Positions 1 through 10,900 of a stretch of 64,000 bases of DNA are shown here, piece after piece. The notes below the pieces were generated by a model, which saw only the letters and a list, made by a program, of their open reading frames with translations, had not been told where the DNA came from and did no database searches. The stretch covers positions 62,001-126,000 of the forward strand of contig WNNJ02000096.1 of assembly GCA_012934845.2 (NCBI GenBank), written 5' to 3'. The DNA is from Pomphorhynchus laevis (taxonomy: Eukaryota > Acanthocephala > Palaeacanthocephala > Echinorhynchida > Pomphorhynchidae). Position 1 is the first letter of the stretch, and every line of letters begins with the position of its first letter. Both the position numbers and the translations under genes were made by a program.

Positions 1-2
1 CA

Positions 3-131
3 AAATTTCATTCTAAATCTACAGGATTTATTCATAAAAGTAATTTAGAGGTTCCCACTGCTGAATTATTATTTTTAAATCATATTACTCATAAAAAATT
101 TATTAATATAAAAAATAAAGTAGATTTTTGA
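3..131 (+). other. open frame entering from left edge, unrecognised
   Basis: A 42-codon frame is open from the window edge to a TGA at 129-131. It contains no motif I recognise. An AAA|GTAGAT sequence near 117-122 could be a splice donor, so this may be the end of an exon of a gene lying mostly to the left, or chance. The base composition is AT-rich like its surroundings. I claim no function. Confidence 0.15.
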
Positions 132-423
132 GCATTAAATTGAATTGTGTATTTTATATTTCTGTAATTCATGATTTACATGCGAAAGCCACATGTAAAC
201 CATTGAATTATCATAGGTTACATGATATTTACATTATCGATTTATTACATTTTGTAAGCAAAATTCGTTTAATTTGTAAAAATACTGATATTTTCGTTCA
301 ATATAAAATTTAAAATGGTAGATTGCTAGAAATTAGGAGGAAATAAATTTTTTATCTTGTAGGTACTACTAAGCAGCAAAACGTTTTGAAATTACAATAA
401 TGTAGTGTATAGATTTAGTGCAT

Positions 424-1184
424 CTAAAACTGCGGCAAAATACCAACCTGAAAATGCTGAGGCTGGCGATCGAGTGATGCAGCTTGGTTTATAATAGCAT
501 TTTCTTGTAGTTGTTGACGTTGGTGCTGTTGATGCATTTGTATATCATTGGGATCCATCTGAATAGGATATGCCGATATACTATGAAACTGTTGTTGCTG
601 TTGCGTTCGCTGTTGATTGAACTGTGCATTAAGCGCTAACGCGTAGGCGTAATCTTGGGCTGGCAATTGTCCAAAATATTCATTACTGTATTGTGGTGGA
701 GCAACAGCATATGAAACTGGATTAACAGGAACAGAATAGACATTTCGATGTTGTTGCTGTCCTATTTGATTAGAGAGAGCGACTGCTGCAGCCATCGCTG
801 CTGGATGATTCATATAGGATTGTGGGTCACCTGCAATCGATGCAGCAACATTATGAAGCATTTCTAATTGTTGGTTATTAGTAGGTATGTTACCACTAGC
901 AGCTTGATTATTGCCACCTATCGCAGCTACGCCTGAAGCGGCAGACAACTGGAATGCTTGCGCCGCCAAGTACTGCTGTTGAATTTGCAACAAATCGGCA
1001 GGTGAAATATGAGCTGCCGATAGAATAGTAGGGGTGAGTGTGTTATTATGCGGGGTATAACAAATAAATTGGGCACCTGGAGTAATCGTGTTGCCAGCTA
1101 AAGCCGCAGCAGCATTTGGATTATTGAATAATGGTGTGGGTACTGCATTAAGAGACAGCTGATTTGCAGGTACAGCTAATTGAG
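424..1184 (-). CDS. host gene, last recognised coding exon (Gln/Ala-rich C-terminus)
   Basis: The exon starts after a strong acceptor (tgtgttttcttatag) at about 1185 and runs open to a TAG at 424-426. It encodes about 253 residues rich in Gln, Ala, Asn and Pro, including a QQQQQ run, a repeated AAAA/ALAA texture and several Tyr-containing segments, with no folded domain visible. Phase fits the exon at 2954-4380: that exon ends one base into a codon and this one supplies the other two, giving Ala. An alternative donor (TTTCAG|GTTGGT) lies at 447-446, so the true C-terminus may be spliced on from further left. Such tails are typical of RNA-granule and mRNP proteins, which is inference here. Confidence 0.7.
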
Positions 1185-1794
1185 CTATAAGAAAACACAT
1201 TTTTACAATCATTTTCCTATAAGGAGGTTATACTTTGTCTATATTTGTTTAATTACGTTTCAAGTCTAATTTAACAAAAATTCAATGAAATAACGAGAAA
1301 TATTACAAGAAATGTTTCCACAAGGAAACTCATTTTTGCGCATCATTAAAACAGTAATATACTCAGGGGTTAGTAAAGGGCTTATATATTTTGGCAAAAA
1401 ACATTCACTAAACGTTATCGAAACATAGCTACCCTAAGAATATTTTTTTAAATTCCATTTTTAACTGATTTCGAATATAACAAATATCCGTTTAAAGATT
1501 AAAATGGGCTGAAACGTATTGAAAACTGATTATAGTCGAAGAATTTAATTTAAAGTTATTTAATTTAAAATGCCGACGCATTATAAAATTTATAACAAGT
1601 ATATTTGTGGTGTTAATATTATTTCAATTAGTAGGATTATAAGTTATCATTGTATTTTAAGATCAGTTACTAATATACCAGGCACATTTCTACTAAGTAA
1701 ACAGGCCCTTTAGCTCAGCTAAAAATGATATCAGAATTTTTCATCGTACCAACGTCAGTTTCGTGGTATGGACTTCAGTCGCATCATTTTTAAA

Positions 1795-1860
1795 TTTTTT
1801 GTTTATTTTAGTGGACTTGTAAGCTGCCTGTCTGCATGATACACTTGAAAAATTAATAAA
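1795..1860 (+). mobile_element. LINE B-like 3' end remnant
   Basis: The stretch has the layout of the family B 3' terminus seen elsewhere in the window: GTGGACTTGTAAGC, then a degenerate hairpin, then a TTAATAAA-type tail. Only the terminal tens of bases are recognisable and the stem is no longer paired. Confidence 0.3.
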
Positions 1861-2100
1861 TCTATCTATTAACTTTAATCTTAATTAAATCACATGGTTT
1901 ATTAACCGGTTCACAAATATTCTTTTAAATATAAATATTGTCAGTTAAGTCATCTAATGTATTTTGTTCAATTAGATTACTTTATTTTTTATCATCATGT
2001 AGCGAGGCCTAAATTAATCAAATTATATGACGTAATCTTTCAAGACGATTTTCTAATGTGTAATAACAGCGATACTGTCGTTTCTCCTCTTTAGCTCTGC

Positions 2101-2400
2101 TTGCCAACTTTAAGTGAATATCGCTCTATTTCTACTCACCTACGTTCATGTGCTTCTCTTCTGCTACACGTGGCTCTTCCCTCAACCAACTTCGGCCGTC
2201 AATCTCAACATATCGCTGCTCCTCTACTTTGGAATTCCCTACCTGATCACCTGCGATCTTCATCCTCACTCTCTTTTTTCAAAAATCAATTATGTTCAAT
2301 GCTTCTAAACGAATAACTATTGTTTTCAATCTGTTTCGCTATTATGGGCTTGTAAGCACACAGTCTGTGAGCATTTACCACATTAAAAAACTTTTATTTT
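2101..2400 (+). mobile_element. 5'-truncated LINE B, last ~70 codons of ORF2 plus 3' UTR
   Basis: A 71-codon frame (2101-2316) carries the C-terminal signature of family B ORF2: LRSC-SLLLHV, then AAPLLWNSLPDHLR, then SFFKNQL. The same order occurs in the copies ending near 35,656 and 63,949. It is followed by the 3' UTR with a TGTAAGC, hairpin and CACATTAAA terminus. The hairpin stem here is CACAG/TGTG rather than GCGTGC. The copy lies antisense in a host-gene intron and is severely 5'-truncated, as is usual for target-primed reverse transcription. Confidence 0.75.
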
Positions 2401-2953
2401 ATTGCAGATTCAATTAATTTCAGAGCACAATGGTGGGATAATTGCCCCTTTTGATATCCGTTTCTAGCAATTATGACTACATGCAATGCTAAAACAATAA
2501 ACTCGTTTAATTCAAAGTAAACTCCACGATATGACGTGATTTCTGAAAGAAAGTATAAATTTGAACCTATCGAATCATATCAGAGTAAATGCGATAAAGC
2601 AACTATATTATGGTTTAAAAGTAGTAGTTTCTAATCCAAACGTCTTTGAATTGAACTATTTGCAGCGAGCATAGTTGTCGAGAGAGCACAATTCATGACA
2701 AATAAAGAGTTAAAAAGTAAATTTATGGAAGCAATAAAAACTAAAAAAAAACATTAAAATTTCAGTAGTCATATTAAAAATTGTAAAAAGTTACAAAATA
2801 GAAATTAGAATATTGACTAACAAGCATGCATTTAGTTATTAACTTAAACTTTCGTAAAAAACGAATTCCTTTTAAATTCATTATCAAAATAAGAATAATC
2901 TTGTAAATGTGTTTTTGTAGATTAATTTGATTTAGATAAGATGAAAAACATAC

Positions 2954-4380
2954 CTGAATGATTTTGTGTATGCATTGGGGCTGATTGACTATGTGAATTA
3001 TTCTTATTAAGATAGAAAGAATTAGTGTACGGTGATAGATTAGTAGACGATCTGTTCGCTTGTAGTTGTGAAGGCGGATTGCTATCTGGCCTGATTTGTT
3101 GTTGTGAATCGGACTTCAGAAAATGAGCAGTGCCAATTACGATTTTATTAATGGAATCTGAATTTGCAAGGCTTGTCGAAACTGGATGCGTTGACGGATT
3201 AATGCTCGACGAAGACATAGCCGTGGACTCCTCTGTATGCATGTTGTTAGTCGTCTTCAAAGACGTTAACGGGGCATTTGAACTTTGCTCATTTGCAATT
3301 ACACTTGACGATCTTTGTAGATTATTACTATCAGATCTTTGTTTTGTAGATACCGCGTCGTCGTGTTGCGACTGCTTTTTGTTGTGTACATTTTGTATAG
3401 CAGGTAATTTGCTGCCACTCAAACGAGGAATATTTTCTGATGATACGTAATCGTGCCGCGGCATCGATTCTCCACGCGCTTGTGAAGGTGACGGAGCTAC
3501 CCTTACCGCAGTGTTTCTATTTCTTTTACTGCTGTATCGTAAGTCATGCCGGGCTTGAACACCGCCTTCGTTATTGTTCTCGTCAATACAACCCCCGCCG
3601 CCCCCTCGATTGAATATAACTTTCTTCCTTTGTTGATAAGCACCAGCAGCTGATGACTGATATTGATAATCGCCTGACGGTGACTCCCTACTAATAGATA
3701 TTTGGTTAGAAGGATGTGCAACATAGCCACCAACACTGTTCCCACCTCCACCATAATAATGATGATCAATGCTATCATCACTTTTATCGCTAAAAGATCG
3801 CTTACTCCTGTTATTACTATAGGCTGGTTGATGTCTTTGTTTTTGAAAGCTTTGCTGTTGTCGGATACCGAGCATTTGTTCTCTGTTTGCTGATGGATAA
3901 TGTATATACGAATGTTCATCGTTATAATACGATTCCTCTCGTGATGGTTGTTGGGCATAAAATCGTCTATTTCCATTGGAAGCGTTGTCACTGTATCGAA
4001 GGTTGTTAAAACCACGACGGCTGTTATTTCGACGATTTGGTTGGTAATATTCATCTTCGTGATATCTTTGCTGCCTAGTGTTGTAATCTGTGTTGTACTT
4101 TCTATTATAGCTCGGTTGTTGTCTATATGTGGTATCTGCAGGGAGATAGTGTTGTTCTTGATCGTTGTAATAACGATGGCTACCGAAGTTATTTCCGTGT
4201 CGAGGCCTAGATCGTGAATATTTCGATGATTGTGAAGGTAATTGACCATTTTCATGTCCTACTCCTCGGTATGACGATGATGAGTGATAATCGTACATGT
4301 TACGATCATCAATCATGGATCCTTTCATCCGTTGAAGACGTCTACCACCAGACGTCGAATGTGGGTAATCACGTGGATTC
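2954..4380 (-). CDS. host gene, large central exon (Arg/Tyr/Ser/Gln-rich)
   Basis: This 1427-nt exon lies between acceptor TTTATACAG (4382-4381) and donor CAG|GTATGT (2953-2952). It encodes about 475 residues of low-complexity sequence: many RR, RY, YY, NN and QQ pairs, an RGF/NNRRGF segment, two Gly runs (GGGG near residue 225 and GGGGG near residue 275) and a Ser/Thr/Asn-rich C-terminal half. No enzymatic domain is visible. The composition resembles RNA-binding or mRNP scaffold proteins. It joins in phase to the exons at 6311-6502 and 424-1184. Open frames in other phases across the exon are shadows. Confidence 0.75.
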
Positions 4381-4668
4381 CTGTATAAAGTGAAAAATAC
4401 GGAAACCCAATTTAAATTTACAGACAATACATTATAAAACCGACTAATTTATTATGATTTAAAAGCACGTCTTTCGACTAGTGGTAGGAAAGAAATGCAC
4501 AACGTATACTTTATTACAATACATTGGGTCATGTGGATGGTAAAGCTTACTGATAATTACCTACTATGTTTGGCAATTTCGCTAATTTCACACGCAGAAT
4601 GCCAATGAAATGTCTCAGTAAAGCTTAAACTTAGAATATTCGGCTAATAAAGAGAAAAAGAGTAACAA

Positions 4669-4671
<3 letters not shown>

Positions 4672-4703
<32 letters not shown>
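4672..4703. repeat. (TA)16 microsatellite
   Basis: A pure TA dinucleotide run of about 32 bp inside an intron. Confidence 0.95.
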
Positions 4704-4707
<4 letters not shown>

Positions 4708-4845
4708 ATCCAATAGCTAACATATGTAATAACATCAAAGATGCTAACAATCCCGAAAATTGTATGAAAAATGGCTGGACAATCAAAATTTTATTTTTAG
4801 CTAAATCAAAAATTTGCATTCAACAAATTATAAATAATTATTATA

Positions 4846-5345
4846 TAATATTTTATATTATTTATATCAAGTTAAAATTTAAAATTACAATTTAAAATAA
4901 TAGTCAATTTTTATGAATATCAAATCAGCTAACTGAGTCTACGTATTTAATATAATTATAAAATAAACAAAACATAATAATGCTAAATCAAAATTTAATA
5001 ATTAAAATAATAAAATAAATAATTGTTATTTGATTTTATATAATTTATATCAAGTTAAAAAATGAAATTGAAAATAAACCTCATTTTGAAAAAGTCAATT
5101 TGATATTATTTATATCAAGTTAAAATTTAAAATTACAATTTAAAATAATAGTCAATTTTTATGAATATCAAATCAGCTAACTGAGTCTACGTATTTAATA
5201 TAATTATAAAATAAACAAAACATAATAATGCTAAATCAAAATTTAATAATTAAATAATAAAATTAATAATTGTTTTTAGATTTTCTATAATTTAAATCAA
5301 GTTAAAATAAAAAATTGAAATTTAAAATAAACTTCATTTTTATGA
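4846..5345. repeat. AT-rich direct repeat, period about 248 bp
   Basis: A block beginning TATCAAGTTAAAATTTAAAA recurs 248 bp later (4865 and 5113) with near-identical sequence for about 150 bp. Shorter related pieces starting ATCAAGTTAAAA lie near 5048 and 5294. The structure is two long copies plus half-copies. Confidence 0.85.
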
Positions 5346-5814
5346 ATTGACTAAATAATATATACTAAAAAACCGGACAATGTATTAGAATAAGGATTAG
5401 AGATCATAAGGATGAACTGCCATATTTAATGTTTCAACAAATATCCCAAAACCCAACATTTTCCGTTCGATATAATTCGAAGAGCTAAATAGTGTCCTCA
5501 TTGACATTGTCGGTTTATTTGTACACAGTTGGCCGGGAACCTGGTTTGACCAAGTGTCACATTGCAGCAAATTAATATAATGTTGAAAACGCAGACGGAA
5601 CATTTCAAATTTTTATTCTATTTTATCTTATTTTAATTACATTTATTTTAATTGAGTTCAAAGGTTCTGATTATTATCACTTATAACAATTTAATTTCAA
5701 ACTATGACAGATTTGTTCTGTCAAATTATAAATTTTAAATAAAAAATAAAATAATATTTAAAAAATAAAAAGAATACAATTACTGCAAAACATATATTAA
5801 TGAAAGCATCGATC

Positions 5815-5990
5815 ATAACATCCAGTGTTCCCCGCTAAACATTTCTGTCCATAGAACCTTATCAACAGTGACTCCGAGGAAATCCTTGCTTTTAGATGAT
5901 GTTAAATTAACTCAATCTTTGCAGAGTCAATATCCAGGCAGTGATCAATCTTCCTAACATGTCGTGTAACTTCACATTTAACTATTCCTG
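5815..5990 (-). mobile_element. decayed LINE reverse-transcriptase C-terminal scrap
   Basis: Read on the minus strand, this piece gives IDHCLDIDSAKIE, then SKSKDFLGVTVDKVLW. That is the usual 'FLGV-x-D' segment following the RT fingers/palm in LINE ORF2. Frame changes separate the pieces. Nothing upstream or downstream is recognisable, so it is an old fragment, and it differs from the A, B and C families. Confidence 0.45.
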
Positions 5991-6310
5991 GGTGTGCACA
6001 TTGCGTGCGTGAAACTCTGAGTACATATTTTTTATTTTTCTATAAATAAAATTTTGATCGACCAGCTATTTTTCAAATGTAATAGCATTTCTTAATCCCA
6101 ATAACCCAGCTGGTCTCACAAATAATGCCATCAATCTTATGTAAAATAGCTTAACTTCGCCTACAGGTTCATAAAATGAAGTCATTTTAACCCACAATGT
6201 AAATTTATTGTATGCCAACGCATGATTTAAAATAGACTAGCTTTCAAGTATGTACATTTACTAGATGACTAATAACTTATCAAAACACTTAATGAACAAA
6301 TATCGCTTAC

Positions 6311-6502
6311 TGAGGCCGCCGTTGAACTTCGTCCGATTTATCAGAATATAGTCGCTTCTCGTATTTTCGATTAACAGTAGCTGCATTTTCAGTTTCTTCA
6401 TCCTTTGCGAATTTTTCGAATTTATCATGAGACCAGCATTTTGAATCAATTCCAAGGTTTAGAATTTCACCCGAATCGCTTTCAAAGCGGTCCGTCGTTA
6501 GC
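6311..6502 (-). CDS. host gene, 192-nt exon with W-x-HDKF motif
   Basis: The exon runs from acceptor TTCATAG (6504-6503) to donor CA|GTAAGC (6310-6309). It encodes LTTDRFESDSGE, then CWSHDKFEKF, then a charged tail ending VQRRPQ. The W-x-H-D-[KR]-F motif matches the second conserved segment of the Barentsz/CASC3 SELOR domain, WEHDKF in human and WSHDRF in fly as I recall them. In CASC3 this segment contacts eIF4AIII in the exon junction complex. Phase agrees with both neighbours (2+1 nt each). The identification is tentative because the rest of the domain is divergent. Confidence 0.7.
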
Positions 6503-6545
6503 CTATGAATAAAAATCAAATATTGCACATAATAATGAAGCTTAC

Positions 6546-6880
6546 TTATTTCGCTGTGACTTTTGAGTAAAACTTCCATACTTTGTTGAATTCCTTGTTG
6601 TCTTTATATGGTGCTCAGCTGTTCTGTTTTTACCATCTTCTATCTTCATTCTCGAAATTCTGTCACTAAGTCCATCATCGCGTGTATTTTGTCGATTTGG
6701 CGATAAATCAACATAATCATAGTTATGCGTTTGTTCATCACATGAAAGCGGATATTTCTGCTCTGCACCACCATCCTCTGAAACCATCTCAAAGTCATTA
6801 GACATGTGACGACGCGGTCGTCTATTTCCACTGTTGACTGTCTTAACCGGTGCCTTATCGTGTGAATCACTATCATCGTC
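6546..6880 (-). CDS. host gene, first recognised exon (acidic/Ser-rich, start of putative Btz-like segment)
   Basis: The exon runs from acceptor TTTAAAG (6882-6881) to donor AA|GTAAGC (6545-6544), 335 nt. It begins DDDSDSHDKAP, continues with a basic GNRRPRRH patch, and ends with STKYGSFTQKSQRNK. The K-Y-G-x-F-x5-R pattern lines up with the CASC3 segment RKGLFFEHDLR at the Gly, the first Phe and the Arg. It sits 33 residues before the Trp of WSHDKF, against 32 in human CASC3 as I recall it. Coding continues upstream in phase 0, so at least one more 5' exon is needed. Confidence 0.65.
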
Positions 6881-8277
6881 CTTTAAATATTACAAATAAT
6901 TAGGCAAAATCATTTACAAAAAGGTTCCCTGGAAGTAAATATATTATTTTAGATTAAAGCGTAACTTTTAATACATCCACATTTAATAATTTAATACAAC
7001 AATAGAGAAACCGCTGACTAATATGATTATTATAATGAATAGTTAAGCAGAGGGAGGATAAAGTAATTCGGTACAATTAGCAGATTTTTGATTGTAAGTC
7101 AATTTATTAATATTCAGAATTTAAATTTATTAATATTTTTACAACTGCAATAAAAAACCGCAACAAACCATTTTTAGCATTCGAGATGTGGCACTTCGTG
7201 ATAACAATATAAATTATATAGTGGAAAGACTAAGGGGAAGGGCAATCAGTTAATTATAAAATACGATGAATGCAGTTTCAAACATGTATTCTTTCAGTAC
7301 CACACCTTACTAGAAAGCAAAACTATACTATAATTTACTTTGGTGTTAATTTTGTCGAGTTTCATATTTTTATTAAAACTTGAGAAAATATATGGATGAA
7401 ATTAGATGTATCATCGCATAAAGATGTTTTATTTAGGTTTGCGAAAGATCGAAAAACCGCTCGTGTCAAATCAGTAACTAAAATTAAAAATGTTGCTGAG
7501 CCAACGAAAAAATCATTGTTTTGCAAGATATATTTGTTTCAAGTATAATGATTTAGAATTTTAGAACTGAATCAACGAGTCAGATAGCTCTACCACTCGC
7601 ACAATTAGAAAAACAAATCACAATTTGTTCATTAAATTGTGTTAAAAGATAGGAATTTAAAAATGAAAAATTAACGATATAAAATACAGTATTATATGTT
7701 CAGCAGATTGGATAATGGAATATTTTTAATAATATCAACCGCAATAATCATGAATTTATGTACGATAACACTAGTCAACAGTAATTTTGGTGTTTAGTAA
7801 ATTCTTATACAAACTGTAGACGTCGCTTGAAAGGTATAATTGGGTTTACTCCATCTCAATTCTCGCCTATGTGTTTCTGGTCCTTTCAATCAGCCCGTGA
7901 TAAACAAGCCTCATTGAGTACAAAAAACGGCAACAACGAAATGGTAAGCGAGGCCACCTGCAAGCCATCCAATCGTTAGATTAACCTGGTCAACAATAAT
8001 TTTCTTGTTTAGAAAATAAACATCATTATTATATGAAATTTATCCCCTGAATCCAAGAATAACCTTCATTTTGGTCAATCAGGTCAATATTTTTAATTAT
8101 TGAACATTCTTGCATGAACAGCATTTGCTGATTTATCCTATTTTAATTTTGTTGTATTCTTTTCGGATTTTGTACAAATCAATATGCAATAAGCGAGATT
8201 GCATCAAGCAGAGGTTTGTTAATTATTTGAACGTGTATTGCTATGTTTGTGAAGAATATACATTAGTTGAAAACTGA
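6881..8277. other. AT-rich non-coding stretch
   Basis: This is probably the upstream intron of the minus-strand host gene. A less AT-rich patch lies at 7840-7990. I see no gene, RNA or repeat I can name. Confidence 0.4.
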
Positions 8278-9865
8278 TTGAAAATTACTGATTTTGTTGA
8301 AAGAGTATATTTGGCATATTTTTGGGTCAATCTGAGAGATCATTATAAACATTGGGCGCCACGTAGTGTCCGCAAACAATGTACAAGACATTTGCGACAA
8401 AAGACTAAAAAAGAGGTTCACTATACAGATGGTTTGGCGGAATCCAACAAGCATGGAAACGACTGCTATTTTTGTGCTCAAACTTTAAAGGGTATTACTG
8501 AAACAACGACAAACGCTTATATATCATAACCTTGCTTCAACAATGTGACCGGTTTCACCAAAGTTTTCAAGAAGTTTCACCAAGACACTGAAGTGTTTCC
8601 AAACTTCAGTATCTTGCCTCAGCTAAGTTTATCCTCAAGCAACGAATATTTATCATTTAAAGTTGTTGACAAACATGAAGAGTTTTCAGTTGAAATCATA
8701 TCCCAGTTGTTCTCCCAGATAGAGTTGAATGATCTAGTACGTGACTTAAACATCCCCTAGAATTCTGCAGAGCTGTTGACTTACCAAAAAAAAGTGAAGA
8801 ATCTTTTAGAGAACGGTGTTCGTATAACCTTTATTCGAAGTCGCCATGAAGATTTCCTTTATTCATCAAGGAAGAATAGTTAGTTTATTGTCTCGATGTA
8901 ATCGAACTACTTCATAAACTTGGAATTGAACAATACAAATCAGAGGATTGGCGTCTTTTCATTGATAGTTCTAAGCGCACTATAAAATATCTATTGTTAC
9001 ACAATAAAAATTTGTATGGATTTGTTCCATTCAGCTACTCGACAACTATTATAGAAAAATATGGCGACATTAAGTTGGTTTTAGAGAAGATACAGTATCA
9101 CGATCACAAATGGTTCATTTGCGTTGACTTAAAAACGGTAAATCGTTTACTGGGATAGCAATATGGTTACGCCAAATACCCGTGTATTCTATGCATACTG
9201 GGCAGTAGAGACCGAGCAATCCACGATATTCAGAAAGACTGGCCACAACGAACAACTTTGATTCGTTGTAGAGCTGCCAATATATTAGAAGAACGTTTTG
9301 TTGAGCGAGAGAAGATTATTTCCCCCTTTGCACATCAAACTGGGATTGATGAATCAATTCGTCAAATTTCTTGATAAAAATGGCGACATCTTTAAGTATA
9401 TCTGCAGCGTTTTTCCATGTTTGACGATTGAAAATCTTAAAGTAGGGATTTTTGATGGACCACAGATTCGTAAACTACTGAAGGACATCGAATTCGTAAA
9501 AAAGATAAATGAAAAAGAAACATTAGCTTGGCTAGTCTTTTAGATTAAGTTCAGGATTTTCTCAGTAAACACAAGAATGACAACTATAAAGACATTGTCC
9601 CCAACTTGATCTCAAGATATCATGACATTGGCGCAAATATGATCATCGAAATGCATTTTATATTTAGTCATCTCAATCAATTTCCTAAAAATCTTGTAGA
9701 TGTTAGTGACGAACAAGGTGATCGATTTAATCAGGATATAAAGTAGATGGAAATACGTTACCAATGATGTCGGGACGCTGTGATGATAGCGGACTATTGC
9801 TGGTATCTAAACTGAGACACTCATGTTCATCAACACTTACGGTCCGCAAAGAAGCGTAAATTTAT
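8278..9865 (+). pseudogene. decayed transposase-like gene of a widespread unnamed family
   Basis: Successive conserved blocks appear in order on the plus strand. They are a Cys/His N-terminus (VYLAYFWVNLRDH, HWAPRSVRKQC, then CYFC), EDWRLFIDSSKR with a following LLHN (about 8944-9005), VDLKTVNRLLG then YAKYPCILC (about 9123-9195), PPLHIKLGLMNQFVKFLDK (9320-9375), GIFDGPQIRKLLKD (9445-9490), a SDEQGDRFNQDI block (about 9708-9740) and a final ADYCW. I recognise this as the protein seen in many copies in insects, cnidarians and other invertebrates, with D-D-type spacing and zinc-like CxxC pairs, probably a DNA-transposon transposase. Several in-frame stops and at least two frame changes break it. 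I saw no terminal inverted repeats. The superfamily is not assigned. Confidence 0.6.
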
Positions 9866-10240
9866 TTTTTGAATATTCTTACAATCATTCACGACTACTT
9901 GTATATCCGCTATTTACTATTTTGTATTCTTGCGATGATTGTTTTGTTTGTTTAGTCCACTTTTACGTTTCACATTATTATATTCCCTTTGAATTAATAT
10001 AATATAATATTACAGAAAGGATCTTCATTTAATCCCTTAAAAGCATCAATACCAACATAATAAAAATATTTTATTGAGCAAGGTATCTAATTCAGCAAAA
10101 ATTAGAGATGAGAATACTGAGAAAGCTAGACCTGGTTGAGATAAACCGAAGTGATTTTCGAATAAAACTTGAAAAATTACATAAGAGTTTGTTTAAAATG
10201 TTCAGACACCAGAAACAATTCTTTTGTTGACCAATATACA
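9866..10240. other. AT-rich non-coding stretch
   Basis: It follows the decayed transposase-like gene. I saw no terminal repeat of that element and nothing else supportable. Confidence 0.4.
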
Positions 10241-10324
10241 TATATATAATAAGTATTAATTGAAGCAGAGTTTGGAAATATATATATTTTCAAACTTTGC
10301 TTCAATTAATACTTATTATATATA
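10241..10324. repeat. 84-bp near-perfect palindrome
   Basis: The two 42-nt arms, 10241-10282 and 10283-10324, are reverse complements except at two positions, both of which would still pair as G-U in RNA. There is no spacer. It could form a long hairpin or cruciform, and lies 50 bp from a long (AT)n run. Confidence 0.9.
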
Positions 10325-10372
10325 AAAGAGTCTTTGATGGACCCAGAGCGCCAGTTTCAAAAATATTCTAAT

Positions 10373-10374
<2 letters not shown>

Positions 10375-10459
<85 letters not shown>
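10375..10459. repeat. (AT)42 microsatellite
   Basis: An uninterrupted AT run of about 85 bp. The long Ile/Tyr open frame across it (10334-10540) is an artefact of the repeat. Confidence 0.97.
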
Positions 10460-10463
<4 letters not shown>

Positions 10464-10812
10464 AAAGTAATGGAGATCTAAATCAAACAGGTATTAATGC
10501 CGAAAAAAACATTTATTTTTATAATTTAGAAAATTACTAATTTTTTATTCGAATATCATTACTAATGAATTTAATATTAAATATATAACGTTATTTGATA
10601 GGATTAATAATCAATATGTTCGAAAAAGGTTACAAAAAGAATAAAAAATAAAAAACACAATGTAAACAAAATATTATGTCATTTATAATTCAAATAACTC
10701 GTTCTATTATTCACAGAACGAGTTATATAAACAAAAATATAAAATATTATAATTCATTAATTATAATTTATAATTCGGAAATTATAAAAAATAATTTCAT
10801 CACGAGAAGACA

Positions 10813-10900
10813 CAAATTCGTTGTTTCTCAGCAAACGTTGTTAAGCGTTTGCTGAACAAATTCGTTGTTTCTCAGCAAACGTTGTTAAGCGTTTGTTAAG
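10813..10900. repeat. two 44-bp tandem units, each with an inner inverted repeat
   Basis: The units start at 10813 and 10857 and are identical until the last few bases. Each contains CAGCAAACG and, in the first unit, its complement CGTTTGCTG separated by TTGTTAAG, so each can form a 9-bp stem. Function is unknown. Confidence 0.9.

Larger units (their letters stand above)
1185..2953 (-). other. intron of the host gene
   Basis: The intron is bounded by donor CAG|GTATGT (2953 side) and the acceptor at 1186-1185. It contains LINE 3' remnants in antisense orientation (see 1795-1860 and 2101-2400). The rest is AT-rich, and I see nothing else in it. Confidence 0.65.
4381..6310 (-). other. intron of the host gene
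   Basis: The intron runs from donor CA|GTAAGC to acceptor ATACAG. Within it are a (TA)n microsatellite (4672-4703), an AT-rich direct-repeat block (4846-5345) and a decayed LINE scrap (5815-5990). A less AT-rich patch at 5395-5605 holds a 68-codon minus-strand frame that I cannot identify. Confidence 0.65.

Noticed and set aside
1-320. Nuclear copy of mitochondrial DNA (AT-rich, TGA where Trp might be read)
   Set aside because: No recognisable mitochondrial protein or rRNA match. TGA in AT-rich DNA is expected by chance.
3130-3450. Plus-strand frame opposite the host exon
   Set aside because: Antisense shadow of low-complexity coding sequence, no motif.
3503-4255. 250-codon minus-strand frame inside the large host exon
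   Set aside because: It is a shadow in a different phase. The splice-consistent phase is the other frame, and this one has no matching junctions.
10334-10540. Small gene with a Tyr-Ile repeat protein
   Set aside because: The frame is just translation of the (AT)n microsatellite.
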